Below, one piece after another: positions 1 to 6,472 of a stretch of 11,754 bases of DNA (position 1 is its first letter; each line of letters opens with the position of its first letter). The notes beneath the pieces are model-generated. The model had not been told where the DNA came from and did not search any database. It saw nothing but the letters and a program-made list of their open reading frames with translations. The position numbers and the translations under genes are program-made. This DNA comes from an uncultured Eubacteriales bacterium. GTDB taxonomy: Bacteria > Bacillota > Clostridia > Christensenellales > Borkfalkiaceae. The stretch lies in assembly GCA_900556195.1 (NCBI GenBank), contig USOJ01000011.1, positions 1 through 11,754 on the forward strand. Direction: 5' to 3'.

Positions 1-1263
1 GGCACGGGCAAAAATTACTCCTTCAAGGTGCTTGAAACGAGTTCTTACTCTCCGTCGAGAGACGAAAGCGATTACACCGTAGAAGGTACTCCTTCCGACA
101 GTACCGGTTCTTCCTCTAACGGCGCGGACAGCGACTTTGATTCTTCCGACTTGCCGACCTCTATCGGAAGCAGCGCGTATAAGGGCTGGGTTACCGAAGA
201 CGGCGCAATTATCAAGAGAGTTGTTGCAATCGAAGGATTGAGCGGTACGGTTTATTCCAAAACGCGTACGGGTTACAAGAATAACGGCGACGGTACTTAC
301 GACGTACTCGATTACAGTACCGATACGCAGAAATACTACGGAAAGAAGGTTAAAACGGGCGACTTCTTCGACGCGCTCCCGTCTTTCGACGTCGCAGCCG
401 AAATTTTCAGATACAAGAAGAACGAAGATGCCGGAAATTCGAAACTCTTATTGACTTACGAACTTATCGATTCCGCTATAGTAGGCGAAGTCGCTAAGGC
501 GTTGTGTCTGAACGTGTACGCAAAAGACGCAGTCGCTACGACCGACGGAGAAAGACCTTTCATGGTTACCGTTCAGGTCGATTACGACAGCAACAATCAG
601 ATTATCCCGTCTTCCGCGGTACTTACTACCGTAGGGTTTGCTTACGACATTCTGGGTATTTACGGCGGTTACTATCAGACGGTTTACTCCAAAGTAGGCA
701 ATACGGCTATTGCCGATAACGTGTTCGACGGATACGTTCGCAGACAGATGCCTGCCGACTGGGACGCTTACGGAACACTTAAATATTATAGCGAACATTC
801 GACTCAAAAAGGCGTTGAAGATATTTCGGGTAGCGAACTCGTCAAGAAAGTATTCGGCGAAGCGGTTGCGACCAACGCAAACTTCAAGAAACTTCCTCGC
901 GCTCTTGCCGAAATATTCGACGACAACGTAACTCCGCAAGGACACGATTACGACGAAGATGATTTGGATTCCGAAGGTAACCGGACCTATATCGACACGA
1001 TAGGCTTCACCGCTCAACTCGACGATCACGACGAATACCTTCATATCAACGACTACGACGGATTCCTTGCAAAGGCAACCGAAAAACTTGCCGCTATCGG
1101 ATTTACCGCAGACGCTTCCAACACCGGCAAAGTCGGTTCGAGAAGATACGCGGCGTTCGTAAATAACCAACTCGGTCTTACGGTTTACTTCGAAAACTAC
1201 CAGTTCTATTATTTCACGATAGATATTTGTAAGACCGGCGACTGGACTAAACCCAAGAACTAA
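1..1263 (+). CDS. Unrecognised, probably surface or secreted protein, 5'-truncated
   Basis: The frame is open from base 1 to the TAA at 1261-1263, giving 420 visible residues. The true start lies off the left edge. A GTG at base 28 is in frame, but it lacks a ribosome binding site and the coding sequence continues upstream, so I do not take it as the start. Visible residues 14-55 are a Ser/Asp/Gly-rich low-complexity stretch, as in linkers of exported proteins. The rest is a mixed sequence rich in Tyr, Asp and Gly. The last 80 or so residues, after an acidic patch (DYDEDDLDSEG), look like a compact alpha/beta module ending in alternating aromatic strands (YFENYQFYYF). I see no catalytic motif, membrane helix or sortase signal, and I recognise no family. 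The surface location is inferred from composition and from the two lipoprotein genes downstream. It lies 107 bases before the next gene and could be co-transcribed with it. Confidence 0.85.
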   Translation, partial: GTGKNYSFKVLETSSYSPSRDESDYTVEGTPSDSTGSSSNGADSDFDSSDLPTSIGSSAYKGWVTEDGAIIKRVVAIEGLSGTVYSKTRTGYKNNGDGTYDVLDYSTDTQKYYGKKVKTGDFFDALPSFDVAAEIFRYKKNEDAGNSKLLLTYELIDSAIVGEVAKALCLNVYAKDAVATTDGERPFMVTVQVDYDSNNQIIPSSAVLTTVGFAYDILGIYGGYYQTVYSKVGNTAIADNVFDGYVRRQMPADWDAYGTLKYYSEHSTQKGVEDISGSELVKKVFGEAVATNANFKKLPRALAEIFDDNVTPQGHDYDEDDLDSEGNRTYIDTIGFTAQLDDHDEYLHINDYDGFLAKATEKLAAIGFTADASNTGKVGSRRYAAFVNNQLGLTVYFENYQFYYFTIDICKTGDWTKPKN

Positions 1264-1293
1264 AAACGATATTTTAGTGAAATAACGACTTCA

Positions 1294-1334
1294 TGCGCAA
1301 ACGGAAGCGAAAACGGTTCGCTCCCGTTTGCGTC
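1294..1334 (+). other. Intergenic hairpin without T-tract
   Basis: Bases 1296-1311 pair with 1317-1332 as a 16-pair stem with one A-C mismatch (1305/1323), closing a five-base loop. The core arms read CGCAAACGG and CCCGTTTGCG. No run of T follows on either strand, so it does not look like a standard intrinsic terminator. It could be a factor-dependent or weak terminator, an mRNA processing site or a stabilising structure between the first and second genes. The pairing is seen directly; the role is inferred. Confidence 0.55.
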
Positions 1335-1370
1335 ATATGAAAAACAAATTCAATCACGCGGAGATACTGT

Positions 1371-4300
1371 ATGAAAAAGATAATAACGGCGCTTGCCGCA
1401 GCGATATTGACGCTGTGCGCGGCGTTCTCACTCATAGCGTGTAATAAAAAGGCGGAAGTAAAAGAAAAAATCGAAATAACCGTTTTGCAGGAAGAAACGA
1501 GCGTTGCAGACGATCAATTAAACTCGTTCGTGTATACTAACCTGTTCAAAATTACCGGCAACGGCAAGAACGTAACGGTTAAAGACGAATACGTCGATTT
1601 GAGCAATCTTAAAGCGGAATCGGGCAGATACGAAATTACCTGTACTTATAAAAAAGTCAGCGCGACGGCGATAATCGTCGTGTACTCGGCAAATCCCGCT
1701 CCCGAATACTCGATAACGATCGACGAAAGCAAGTTAGTCAACGGAAGTTTATTCATAGATTCAGATCTCGTCGACGATTACGATTTTACCAAACTCTTCT
1801 TTATTACCGAAAACGGAAAGAGAATAACCACTCCCGAAAGCGCGATAGATAAAAGAAACCTGCTTGCAAGGGCGGGCAGATATTCGATATCGTGCAGAAT
1901 GGGCGAAGCATTCGTCAGTCTGACCGTAAACGTAACCGCAGTCGACTTCGAGGTCGAAGCGAGCGTTGACGAAATTACGTTGCACGTCAGTCAGGTCGCG
2001 GCTTACGACTATACTAAATTGTTCGCCGCAACGAGAAACGGACAGCGTTACCAAATTACGGCGGATAAATTAAATGGATTGCCGAGCGCGCAGGTCGGCG
2101 AATACACCGTTACGCTGAAACTGGGCGAAAAGTCCGCTTCGGTCAGAATCAAAGTGCAGGATAAAGACGTAGTCGTTTGCGGCACCGCTTTCGACACGAT
2201 TACGCTTCCTGCCGTAGAAGTCGCTTCTTACGACTTTTCGAACGTATTCTATATCTACGTCAACGGAATTTCAGTCGCGATCGACGAGGCGAAAATCGAC
2301 GCGTCGGCATTGGAAAATGCCGTGGTCGACGGCGACCCCGTAAAGGTGTGGTACAGATACGGCGACGATTATAAATTCAGCGTAGACGTGTCCGTTATCA
2401 CGGACGACGTCGTAATTACTTCGCGAAACGCAGAAATTCTTACCAACTCGGCTCAACTCGATCTGACCGCTTTGTTTGAAATAACCCGCAACGGCGAAAC
2501 GTTGCCCGTTACGAACGATATGGTAAGCGGCGAAGTCGATTACGGCAAAGTCGGAGATTACACGATTACTTTAACTTATCGCGGAAGAACTCGTACTGCG
2601 ACCGTAACCGTCCGAACGGGACTCGTAATCGAGTACGAAAAGGGCGAAACGGTTGAAGTTAAGCAGGGCGCGAATAAAGATTTGTACGACTTTACCGCCG
2701 ATTTCAGAGTTATCGCAAACGGAATAACCTTTACGGATATCGGCGCGTATCTTAACGCCGATCAACTTGCCGTTATCGATTTTTCTACGGCGGGCGAATA
2801 CGAACTTACGCTTCGCATACCGTACAACAATAAAAGTTTCGGTGTAACCGGCGTTAAATTCGACTATATCGAAAAGACGATTACGTACGTAGTCGTTGCA
2901 AGAAAGTATACTTATAGCGCGATTAGCGACGTTCTGACCGTTAAGGTCGGCGAAACCGTCGACTTGGCGGGGAATATAAATCTCGTTATCGACGGCATAA
3001 AGCAAAACCTTTCCACTGACAGATCGGCGGCGAATATCGGTTGTTGCTATTACGAAATAGCGACCGCTCCCGACAATTCTCTTGCGGGAACTTACAGGGC
3101 GGTAATCAGACTCTACGTTTACGGCGTAGACGCAGATCCTGTCGAAGTCGAAATGCGGGTAAAAGTAATACCCGACGTTACGGTTGAAGGCAGCGAAGTA
3201 ACCGTGTTCGTCGGTAGCGGCGTGTATACCCCCGATTTGTTCACGATTTACGAAAACGGGAAATCCGTATACGTTTCGCTCGATATGATAGACGGCGAAT
3301 TCGACCCGTTCGAAGCGGGGATATACGAACTCACGCTTAACTATAAAGACGTCGAAGCGAAAGCAATCGTTTACGTCGTCGATAGAGATATCGTCGGCTC
3401 TTATTCCACCCCGTGCATGACGCAAGCGGTAGAGGGCGAAACCGACGACAGCGGCGATCCGATAACCGACGGTACTCCCGCTAAACCCATAGGCGACCTT
3501 GAAATCGACGAAAATCTTAACGTTACTTTCAAAGGCAAAGCCGTTACGGACGTTAAATGTATAGGCGAAAACAAATTCTCGTTTAAGGAAAGCGCGTACG
3601 CGGTATACGAATTCGAATACGTCGACGGAGTTATTTTCGTAACCTACGTAAACGACCTTCGCATGCAACTGACCGATTCGAGAAGACCGCTCGTCTACGT
3701 CAAAAACGGCGAAAGCGAAACGCAGGGTAAATTCTTCATCCACTCATCCAAATCGGGAACGCACGTTCTTTCCGAGGGCAACGTTTCCAAGATCTATACG
3801 ATTGAGAATTACAAAGTAAAATTCAACGACGGCGCAGAAAAGTGGTATTCGTTGTATATTTGCCTTAAATCGTATATGGGTCAGGACTATAACTACGAAA
3901 TTTCTTACGGCGAAGCGGTATTCCCCGAAGATTTTGCTCCGACTGCGAACAATACCTACGTTATGACTTTGAACGGCGTTGATTATTCGTTCGTCGCGAC
4001 TTCTTCCGTTAAGGGGATAATATCGAAGTCCGATTCTTCTCAGACTCAATACGACCCGACGGGCAAGACGTTTACGGGCGGAATCGATAACGCTATTCAT
4101 ACGCTCGCTTTCAGATCGGGTAACGGTTCTTCGCTTAAACAGAGTTCCAACGTCGTATACGATATGTACGCTTACGACATAAGTTCGATGAAGATTACTC
4201 CGTACGACTCGGCTACGAAAACCTACCGCGTATACGGAGAAAAGGTTATCAGCGGAACGGAAGTAGAATATTACAGTTCTTTCAAATATTTCGCCAACGC

Positions 4301-5024
4301 CGACGGTAAAGAAATTTATCCTTTCTCGTACAGATTCGTACTCGATTTCGAAACGAATAAGTTTACCTGTCTTGCGAAAGATAAGTTCTACGGCTTGTAT
4401 AGTTTCGGTAATTCGTGCATATTCTTCGACGGTTACGGCACGGGCGCGATCAGATTCGGCGACGAAACCGTAAGCAATAATATTACGGGCTTTAACTATA
4501 CGGTGAACGGGAATACCGTCAATATCGAATATTTCGGCGTGAGCGACTCGTTCGCGCACGGTAAAAAAGGAACGCTTGCGCTCAACAACGACGGCAATTC
4601 TTATACCGTAATGAATCTCAAAGGCATACCCGCGGGAGCGGTTTATTCGAACGTGAGAATAGAAAAGGGTTACGTGGTAAACGTAAGCCGCTTCGTGTTC
4701 AAAACGAACGAAACCAAGACCGATTTGGTAAATTCTATAACGATATACAATAAATCGGGCGAAGTAACGGGGTCGAAAAAGACGGCGTTAATCGTTACGA
4801 AATACGTCGCGTTCAATACCCCGGGGATATACGAAATCACTATTAACAAAGTGCCTTACGCCGTACAGATTATAGACAAGAGATACTCGGCTGACGATCG
4901 CTACGTAAAAGACTTCGGCTCGTCGCTCGACGAATCGGCTACTCTTTCGGTAGACGAATACGGATATGCGACTCTTACTCGCGACGGGCGCGGTAACGAT
5001 AGGCGAAAAAGGCTTTACGGGTAA
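1371..5024 (+). CDS. Giant lipoprotein with tandem Ig-like domains (5' part of a frameshifted gene)
   Basis: The ATG at 1371 follows GGAG (1360-1363) at a seven-base spacing and begins a lipoprotein signal peptide: KK, a hydrophobic core, then lipobox LIAC with Cys24 as the lipidation site. The protein should be anchored to the outer face of the membrane. Residues 34 to about 674 parse as eight tandem Ig-like beta modules, roughly at 34-106, 111-192, 193-265, 266-345, 346-419, 420-512, 513-602 and 603-674. Several share a Y-D-[FY]-T-x-L-F strand, then ENGK/RNG, and later G-x-Y-x-[IL]-T before the last strand. Residues 675-1202 are a less regular beta-rich region, including a module with FFDGYGTG near 1018. 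After about residue 1203 the frame ends in a charged tail (RGNDRRKRLYG) unlike the rest, and the natural continuation lies in the next frame. With one base removed the protein would be 1521 residues. Adhesion or ligand binding is a family-level guess; no enzyme motif is visible. Confidence 0.85.
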   Translation: MKKIITALAAAILTLCAAFSLIACNKKAEVKEKIEITVLQEETSVADDQLNSFVYTNLFKITGNGKNVTVKDEYVDLSNLKAESGRYEITCTYKKVSATAIIVVYSANPAPEYSITIDESKLVNGSLFIDSDLVDDYDFTKLFFITENGKRITTPESAIDKRNLLARAGRYSISCRMGEAFVSLTVNVTAVDFEVEASVDEITLHVSQVAAYDYTKLFAATRNGQRYQITADKLNGLPSAQVGEYTVTLKLGEKSASVRIKVQDKDVVVCGTAFDTITLPAVEVASYDFSNVFYIYVNGISVAIDEAKIDASALENAVVDGDPVKVWYRYGDDYKFSVDVSVITDDVVITSRNAEILTNSAQLDLTALFEITRNGETLPVTNDMVSGEVDYGKVGDYTITLTYRGRTRTATVTVRTGLVIEYEKGETVEVKQGANKDLYDFTADFRVIANGITFTDIGAYLNADQLAVIDFSTAGEYELTLRIPYNNKSFGVTGVKFDYIEKTITYVVVARKYTYSAISDVLTVKVGETVDLAGNINLVIDGIKQNLSTDRSAANIGCCYYEIATAPDNSLAGTYRAVIRLYVYGVDADPVEVEMRVKVIPDVTVEGSEVTVFVGSGVYTPDLFTIYENGKSVYVSLDMIDGEFDPFEAGIYELTLNYKDVEAKAIVYVVDRDIVGSYSTPCMTQAVEGETDDSGDPITDGTPAKPIGDLEIDENLNVTFKGKAVTDVKCIGENKFSFKESAYAVYEFEYVDGVIFVTYVNDLRMQLTDSRRPLVYVKNGESETQGKFFIHSSKSGTHVLSEGNVSKIYTIENYKVKFNDGAEKWYSLYICLKSYMGQDYNYEISYGEAVFPEDFAPTANNTYVMTLNGVDYSFVATSSVKGIISKSDSSQTQYDPTGKTFTGGIDNAIHTLAFRSGNGSSLKQSSNVVYDMYAYDISSMKITPYDSATKTYRVYGEKVISGTEVEYYSSFKYFANADGKEIYPFSYRFVLDFETNKFTCLAKDKFYGLYSFGNSCIFFDGYGTGAIRFGDETVSNNITGFNYTVNGNTVNIEYFGVSDSFAHGKKGTLALNNDGNSYTVMNLKGIPAGAVYSNVRIEKGYVVNVSRFVFKTNETKTDLVNSITIYNKSGEVTGSKKTALIVTKYVAFNTPGIYEITINKVPYAVQIIDKRYSADDRYVKDFGSSLDESATLSVDEYGYATLTRDGRGNDRRKRLYG
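4954..5024 (+). other. Probable single-base frameshift site
   Basis: The upstream frame (codons starting at 1371) and the downstream frame (codons starting at 4966) are both open only between the TAG at 4951-4953 of the second frame and the TAA at 5022-5024 of the first. Composition suggests the switch falls at about 4977-4990. Reading TLTRDG in the first frame and then AVTIGEKGF in the second, by skipping one base in GGGCGCGGT (4986-4994), gives a smooth sequence. The mutation would be an extra base (or two lost). A sequencing or assembly error, a real pseudogene or a contingency mutation all fit. Confidence 0.75.
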
Positions 5025-5937
5025 ATTGTATTCCGACAGCGGATATATTACGCTTGAAGCGGAAGAGATATACGAAGGAGTTTTGTCCGTAACCGCCAAC
5101 GGAGTTACCGAACTCAAAACCGAATTTATTATGAATTCGAGCGTTTACGCGGGCAATTCGTCTATCGTTATCAGAAAAATAGTAACGAGCGACGGCGCGG
5201 ATTATTATCTTTGTTCTTCGGCTAAAATTCTTGGCGAAAAAATCGATCTCGAATTTGTAAAAGGTACGGATTTCGTCGCGGGCAGCGAGATAAAAATAAC
5301 GACCGCAAGCGGAACGGTAAGATACTTCTATATAAATTCGCTTTCCGACGGCGGATTGGTTGAAAACGACGGTTTAGGCGGCAGTTTCGTTCAGTCTGAC
5401 AACGCTGAAAACACGCTTGAAACCGACGGCTACGGCAATGCGGAATGGAACGGCGTAACTTACGAATATACCTATCTTCGCGCAAACCGCGACTATATAT
5501 TCATAGAAACGACCGTAAACGGAACGACTAAACTCTATAAGTTCATCGTTTATACGAGCGGCGACAAAGCGGGTAAATTCGACTATCTGGGCGAAGTATT
5601 GACTGAAAACGACCTTATAAACGGCGGAACGTATTCTTACACGCAGGTATTTTCTTACGAAGAGGGCGACGAGGCGGTTATTTCGTTTAAGTTTGCCGCA
5701 GACGGAAAAGTAACTATTTCGGTTAAGAGTAACGAAGATTCGCCTGCATTCGTAGGCGTAGGGTCGTACACGATTGAAGGCGCGACGGTAAAAGTAACCA
5801 CCGCTAACGGTAAACGTATAACGTTCGAACTTACGAGTTATTTAAGTACGAACAGTCTTAAAGTCGTATCTTCCGATACCACCGAAAGTGAAGATATTAT
5901 AAGAATAACGCGCGGTAATATCTTTACGGCTGCATAA
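4966..5937 (+). CDS. 3' part of the frameshifted Ig-like lipoprotein
   Basis: This frame encodes 323 residues from an ATG at 4966, but that ATG has no good ribosome binding site, lies inside the preceding reading frame and gives no signal peptide. I read it as the C-terminal segment of the gene starting at 1371 rather than a separate gene. From about residue 7 (TGAVTIGEKGF) it continues the beta-rich, Gly/Thr/Tyr style of the upstream part. Repeated elements include ETDGYGNAEW, close to the VDEYGYATL stretch just before the shift, and a final sandwich-like module with GSYTIEGATVKVTTANG. It ends at TAA 5935-5937 with no transmembrane helix or LPxTG motif, which fits anchoring by the N-terminal lipid alone. 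If the shift is real in the cell, this part is not made and the product stops at 1217 residues. No family recognised. Confidence 0.7.
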   Translation: MRLLLATGAVTIGEKGFTGKLYSDSGYITLEAEEIYEGVLSVTANGVTELKTEFIMNSSVYAGNSSIVIRKIVTSDGADYYLCSSAKILGEKIDLEFVKGTDFVAGSEIKITTASGTVRYFYINSLSDGGLVENDGLGGSFVQSDNAENTLETDGYGNAEWNGVTYEYTYLRANRDYIFIETTVNGTTKLYKFIVYTSGDKAGKFDYLGEVLTENDLINGGTYSYTQVFSYEEGDEAVISFKFAADGKVTISVKSNEDSPAFVGVGSYTIEGATVKVTTANGKRITFELTSYLSTNSLKVVSSDTTESEDIIRITRGNIFTAA

Positions 5938-5977
5938 TATTCACAACAGTTAATAATTATACAAAAATTAACGATTC

Positions 5978-6020
5978 GATACCTGCTATAATCTGATTTT
6001 ATAGCAGGTATCATTATATA
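5978..6020 (+). terminator. Probable terminator hairpin after the Ig-like lipoprotein gene
   Basis: A perfect 13-pair stem (GATACCTGCTATA at 5978-5990 with its complement at 6000-6012), extended by one A-T pair, closes a seven-base loop. It starts 41 bases after the stop codon. The 3' flank is AT-rich (ATTATATATAA) but lacks a clean T run, so termination on this strand may be weak. On the other strand the flank TTAATTTTTG is a better U-tract. Confidence 0.6.
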
Positions 6021-6045
6021 TAACGGAAAAGAAATATTCGAATAT

Positions 6046-6074
6046 TTGACAATTTTGTGAAACCGTAGTATAAT
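6046..6074 (+). promoter_or_regulatory. Consensus housekeeping promoter
   Basis: TTGACA (6046-6051) and TATAAT (6069-6074) both match the sigma-70/sigma-A consensus exactly, with the preferred 17-base spacer. AT-rich DNA lies upstream at 6013-6045, possibly acting as an UP-like element. Transcription should begin near G6081. The only sizeable downstream gene on this strand is the lipoprotein gene at 6473, so the promoter probably drives it through a leader of about 390 bases, or drives a short leader RNA of its own. Confidence 0.85.
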
Positions 6075-6114
6075 TACTTTGGGCAATCGTTTATGCTCGC
6101 AGTTTGTATACGTC

Positions 6115-6143
6115 ATTGCTGACCCCTTGCGGGTCGTGGCAAT
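6115..6143 (+). other. Leader hairpin
   Basis: ATTGC (6115-6119) pairs with GCAAT (6139-6143), and GACCC (6121-6125) pairs with GGGTC (6131-6135) around a five-base loop. There is a one-base bulge on the left and three unpaired bases on the right. It lies about 35 bases into the predicted transcript and just before the GGAG/ATG at 6154-6165. The pairing is visible; function is unknown. Confidence 0.4.
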
Positions 6144-6162
6144 TCCGAAGATTGGAGTACAT

Positions 6163-6189
6163 ATGAATATTAGTTTATCGTCATCCTGA
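6163..6189 (+). CDS. Possible eight-residue leader ORF
   Basis: ATG at 6163 follows TGGAG (6153-6157) at a five-base spacing and reads MNISLSSS before TGA at 6187-6189. The stop lies inside the first dispersed repeat copy. It could be a regulatory leader peptide, the remnant of a start region cut off by arrival of the repeat, or chance. There is no run of one amino acid that would suggest classical attenuation, apart from three final serines. Confidence 0.2.
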   Translation: MNISLSSS

Positions 6190-6211
6190 GCAAACCTGCG
6201 AAGGATCTCCC
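6179..6211 (+). repeat. Dispersed intergenic repeat, direct copy 1
   Basis: The sequence opens CGTCATCCTGAGC and contains CTGCGAAGGATCTCCC. It matches the widely seen GTCATTCTGAGCG...GAAGAATC type of bacterial intergenic repeat, with an insertion in the middle relative to the usual form. I know this family by sight from many bacterial genomes but cannot attach a formal name. It is followed by a hairpin at 6207-6233. Confidence 0.65.
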
Positions 6212-6277
6212 GGAAGGGTGGTTTTCCGCGGAGCAACTATTGCAGTAGTATAAAGTCCGACGGTTTTGCCTTTCCAG

Positions 6278-6306
6278 GCGATGTTTCGCTTACGCTCAAC
6301 ATGACA
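6278..6306 (-). repeat. Dispersed intergenic repeat, inverted copy
   Basis: Read on the minus strand it starts TGTCATGTTGAGCG and continues AAGCGAAACATC, the same family as the neighbouring direct copies. With the copy at 6319 it forms an imperfect inverted repeat around a 12-base loop (perfect inner arms ATGACA/TGTCAT), able to fold as a long RNA hairpin. Confidence 0.65.
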
Positions 6307-6318
6307 ATGTTCAAGCCA

Positions 6319-6350
6319 TGTCATTCTGAGGCGTAGCCGAAGAATCCCCG
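6319..6350 (+). repeat. Dispersed intergenic repeat, direct copy 2
   Basis: The copy starts TGTCATTCTGAGGCGTAG and ends GAAGAATCCCCG. It is the right arm of the inverted pair with 6278-6306 and closely resembles the copy at 11712. Confidence 0.7.
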
Positions 6351-6367
6351 CAATAAAGTACGGAGCG

Positions 6368-6396
6368 GCTGTATCGGTGGTCGTGCACCGATAAGC
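6368..6396 (+). other. Leader hairpin upstream of the third gene
   Basis: TATCGGTG (6372-6379) pairs perfectly with CACCGATA (6386-6393) around a six-base loop. It is extended by GCT (6368-6370) with AGC (6394-6396) across one bulged G. It lacks a T-tract and sits about 65 bases before the ribosome binding site. Role unknown. Confidence 0.4.
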
Positions 6397-6472
6397 GGAT
6401 AATAAAAATACTTAAACACGGTAAAAATCGAAAGATTTTGAATATTTTAACACTAATTTATGGAGGCATAAA

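Larger units (their letters stand above)
6081..6472 (+). other. Long, structured, repeat-built 5' leader
   Basis: This stretch between the predicted start site and the third gene contains no convincing gene. It holds a hairpin at 6115-6143, a possible eight-codon ORF at 6163-6189, three copies of a dispersed repeat (two direct, one inverted), a hairpin at 6207-6233 (CTCC and CGGAA pairing with TTCCG and GGAG around an eight-base loop), a hairpin at 6368-6396, and a small AAAATC-GAAA-GATTTT tetraloop hairpin at 6424-6439. The third gene's GGAGG is at 6462-6466. I do not recognise a known riboswitch or T-box. Confidence 0.55.

Noticed and set aside
2571..4559. Long minus-strand ORFs (390 and 271 residues) opposite the Ig-like gene
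   Set aside because: They are antisense shadows of a strongly biased coding strand, rich in Arg, Val, Phe and Tyr, with no domains or start signals. The same holds for those opposite the third gene (for example 8087-9259 and 9395-10606).
4960..4990. Programmed +1 frameshifting at CTT-A (4974-4977)
   Set aside because: The zero frame stays open for many more codons with no adjacent stop or rare-codon pause, and no stimulatory structure is evident. The cleaner join is a few codons later, so an indel is simpler.
5838..6236. Minus-strand 132-residue ORF over the second intergenic region
   Set aside because: Its N-terminal stretch REILRRFAQDDD is the typical spurious translation of the dispersed intergenic repeat. 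The rest crosses the hairpin, the promoter and the end of the real gene, and no ribosome binding site or domain is visible.
6179..6350. CRISPR array in the repeat-rich leader
   Set aside because: The copies differ in sequence, orientation and spacing, and there are no uniform spacers or cas genes.
6081..6472. Known riboswitch, T-box or tRNA in the leader
   Set aside because: I could not find a cloverleaf, a T-box-type conserved motif with a downstream terminator, or a familiar aptamer core. The hairpins are mostly local and repeat-derived.
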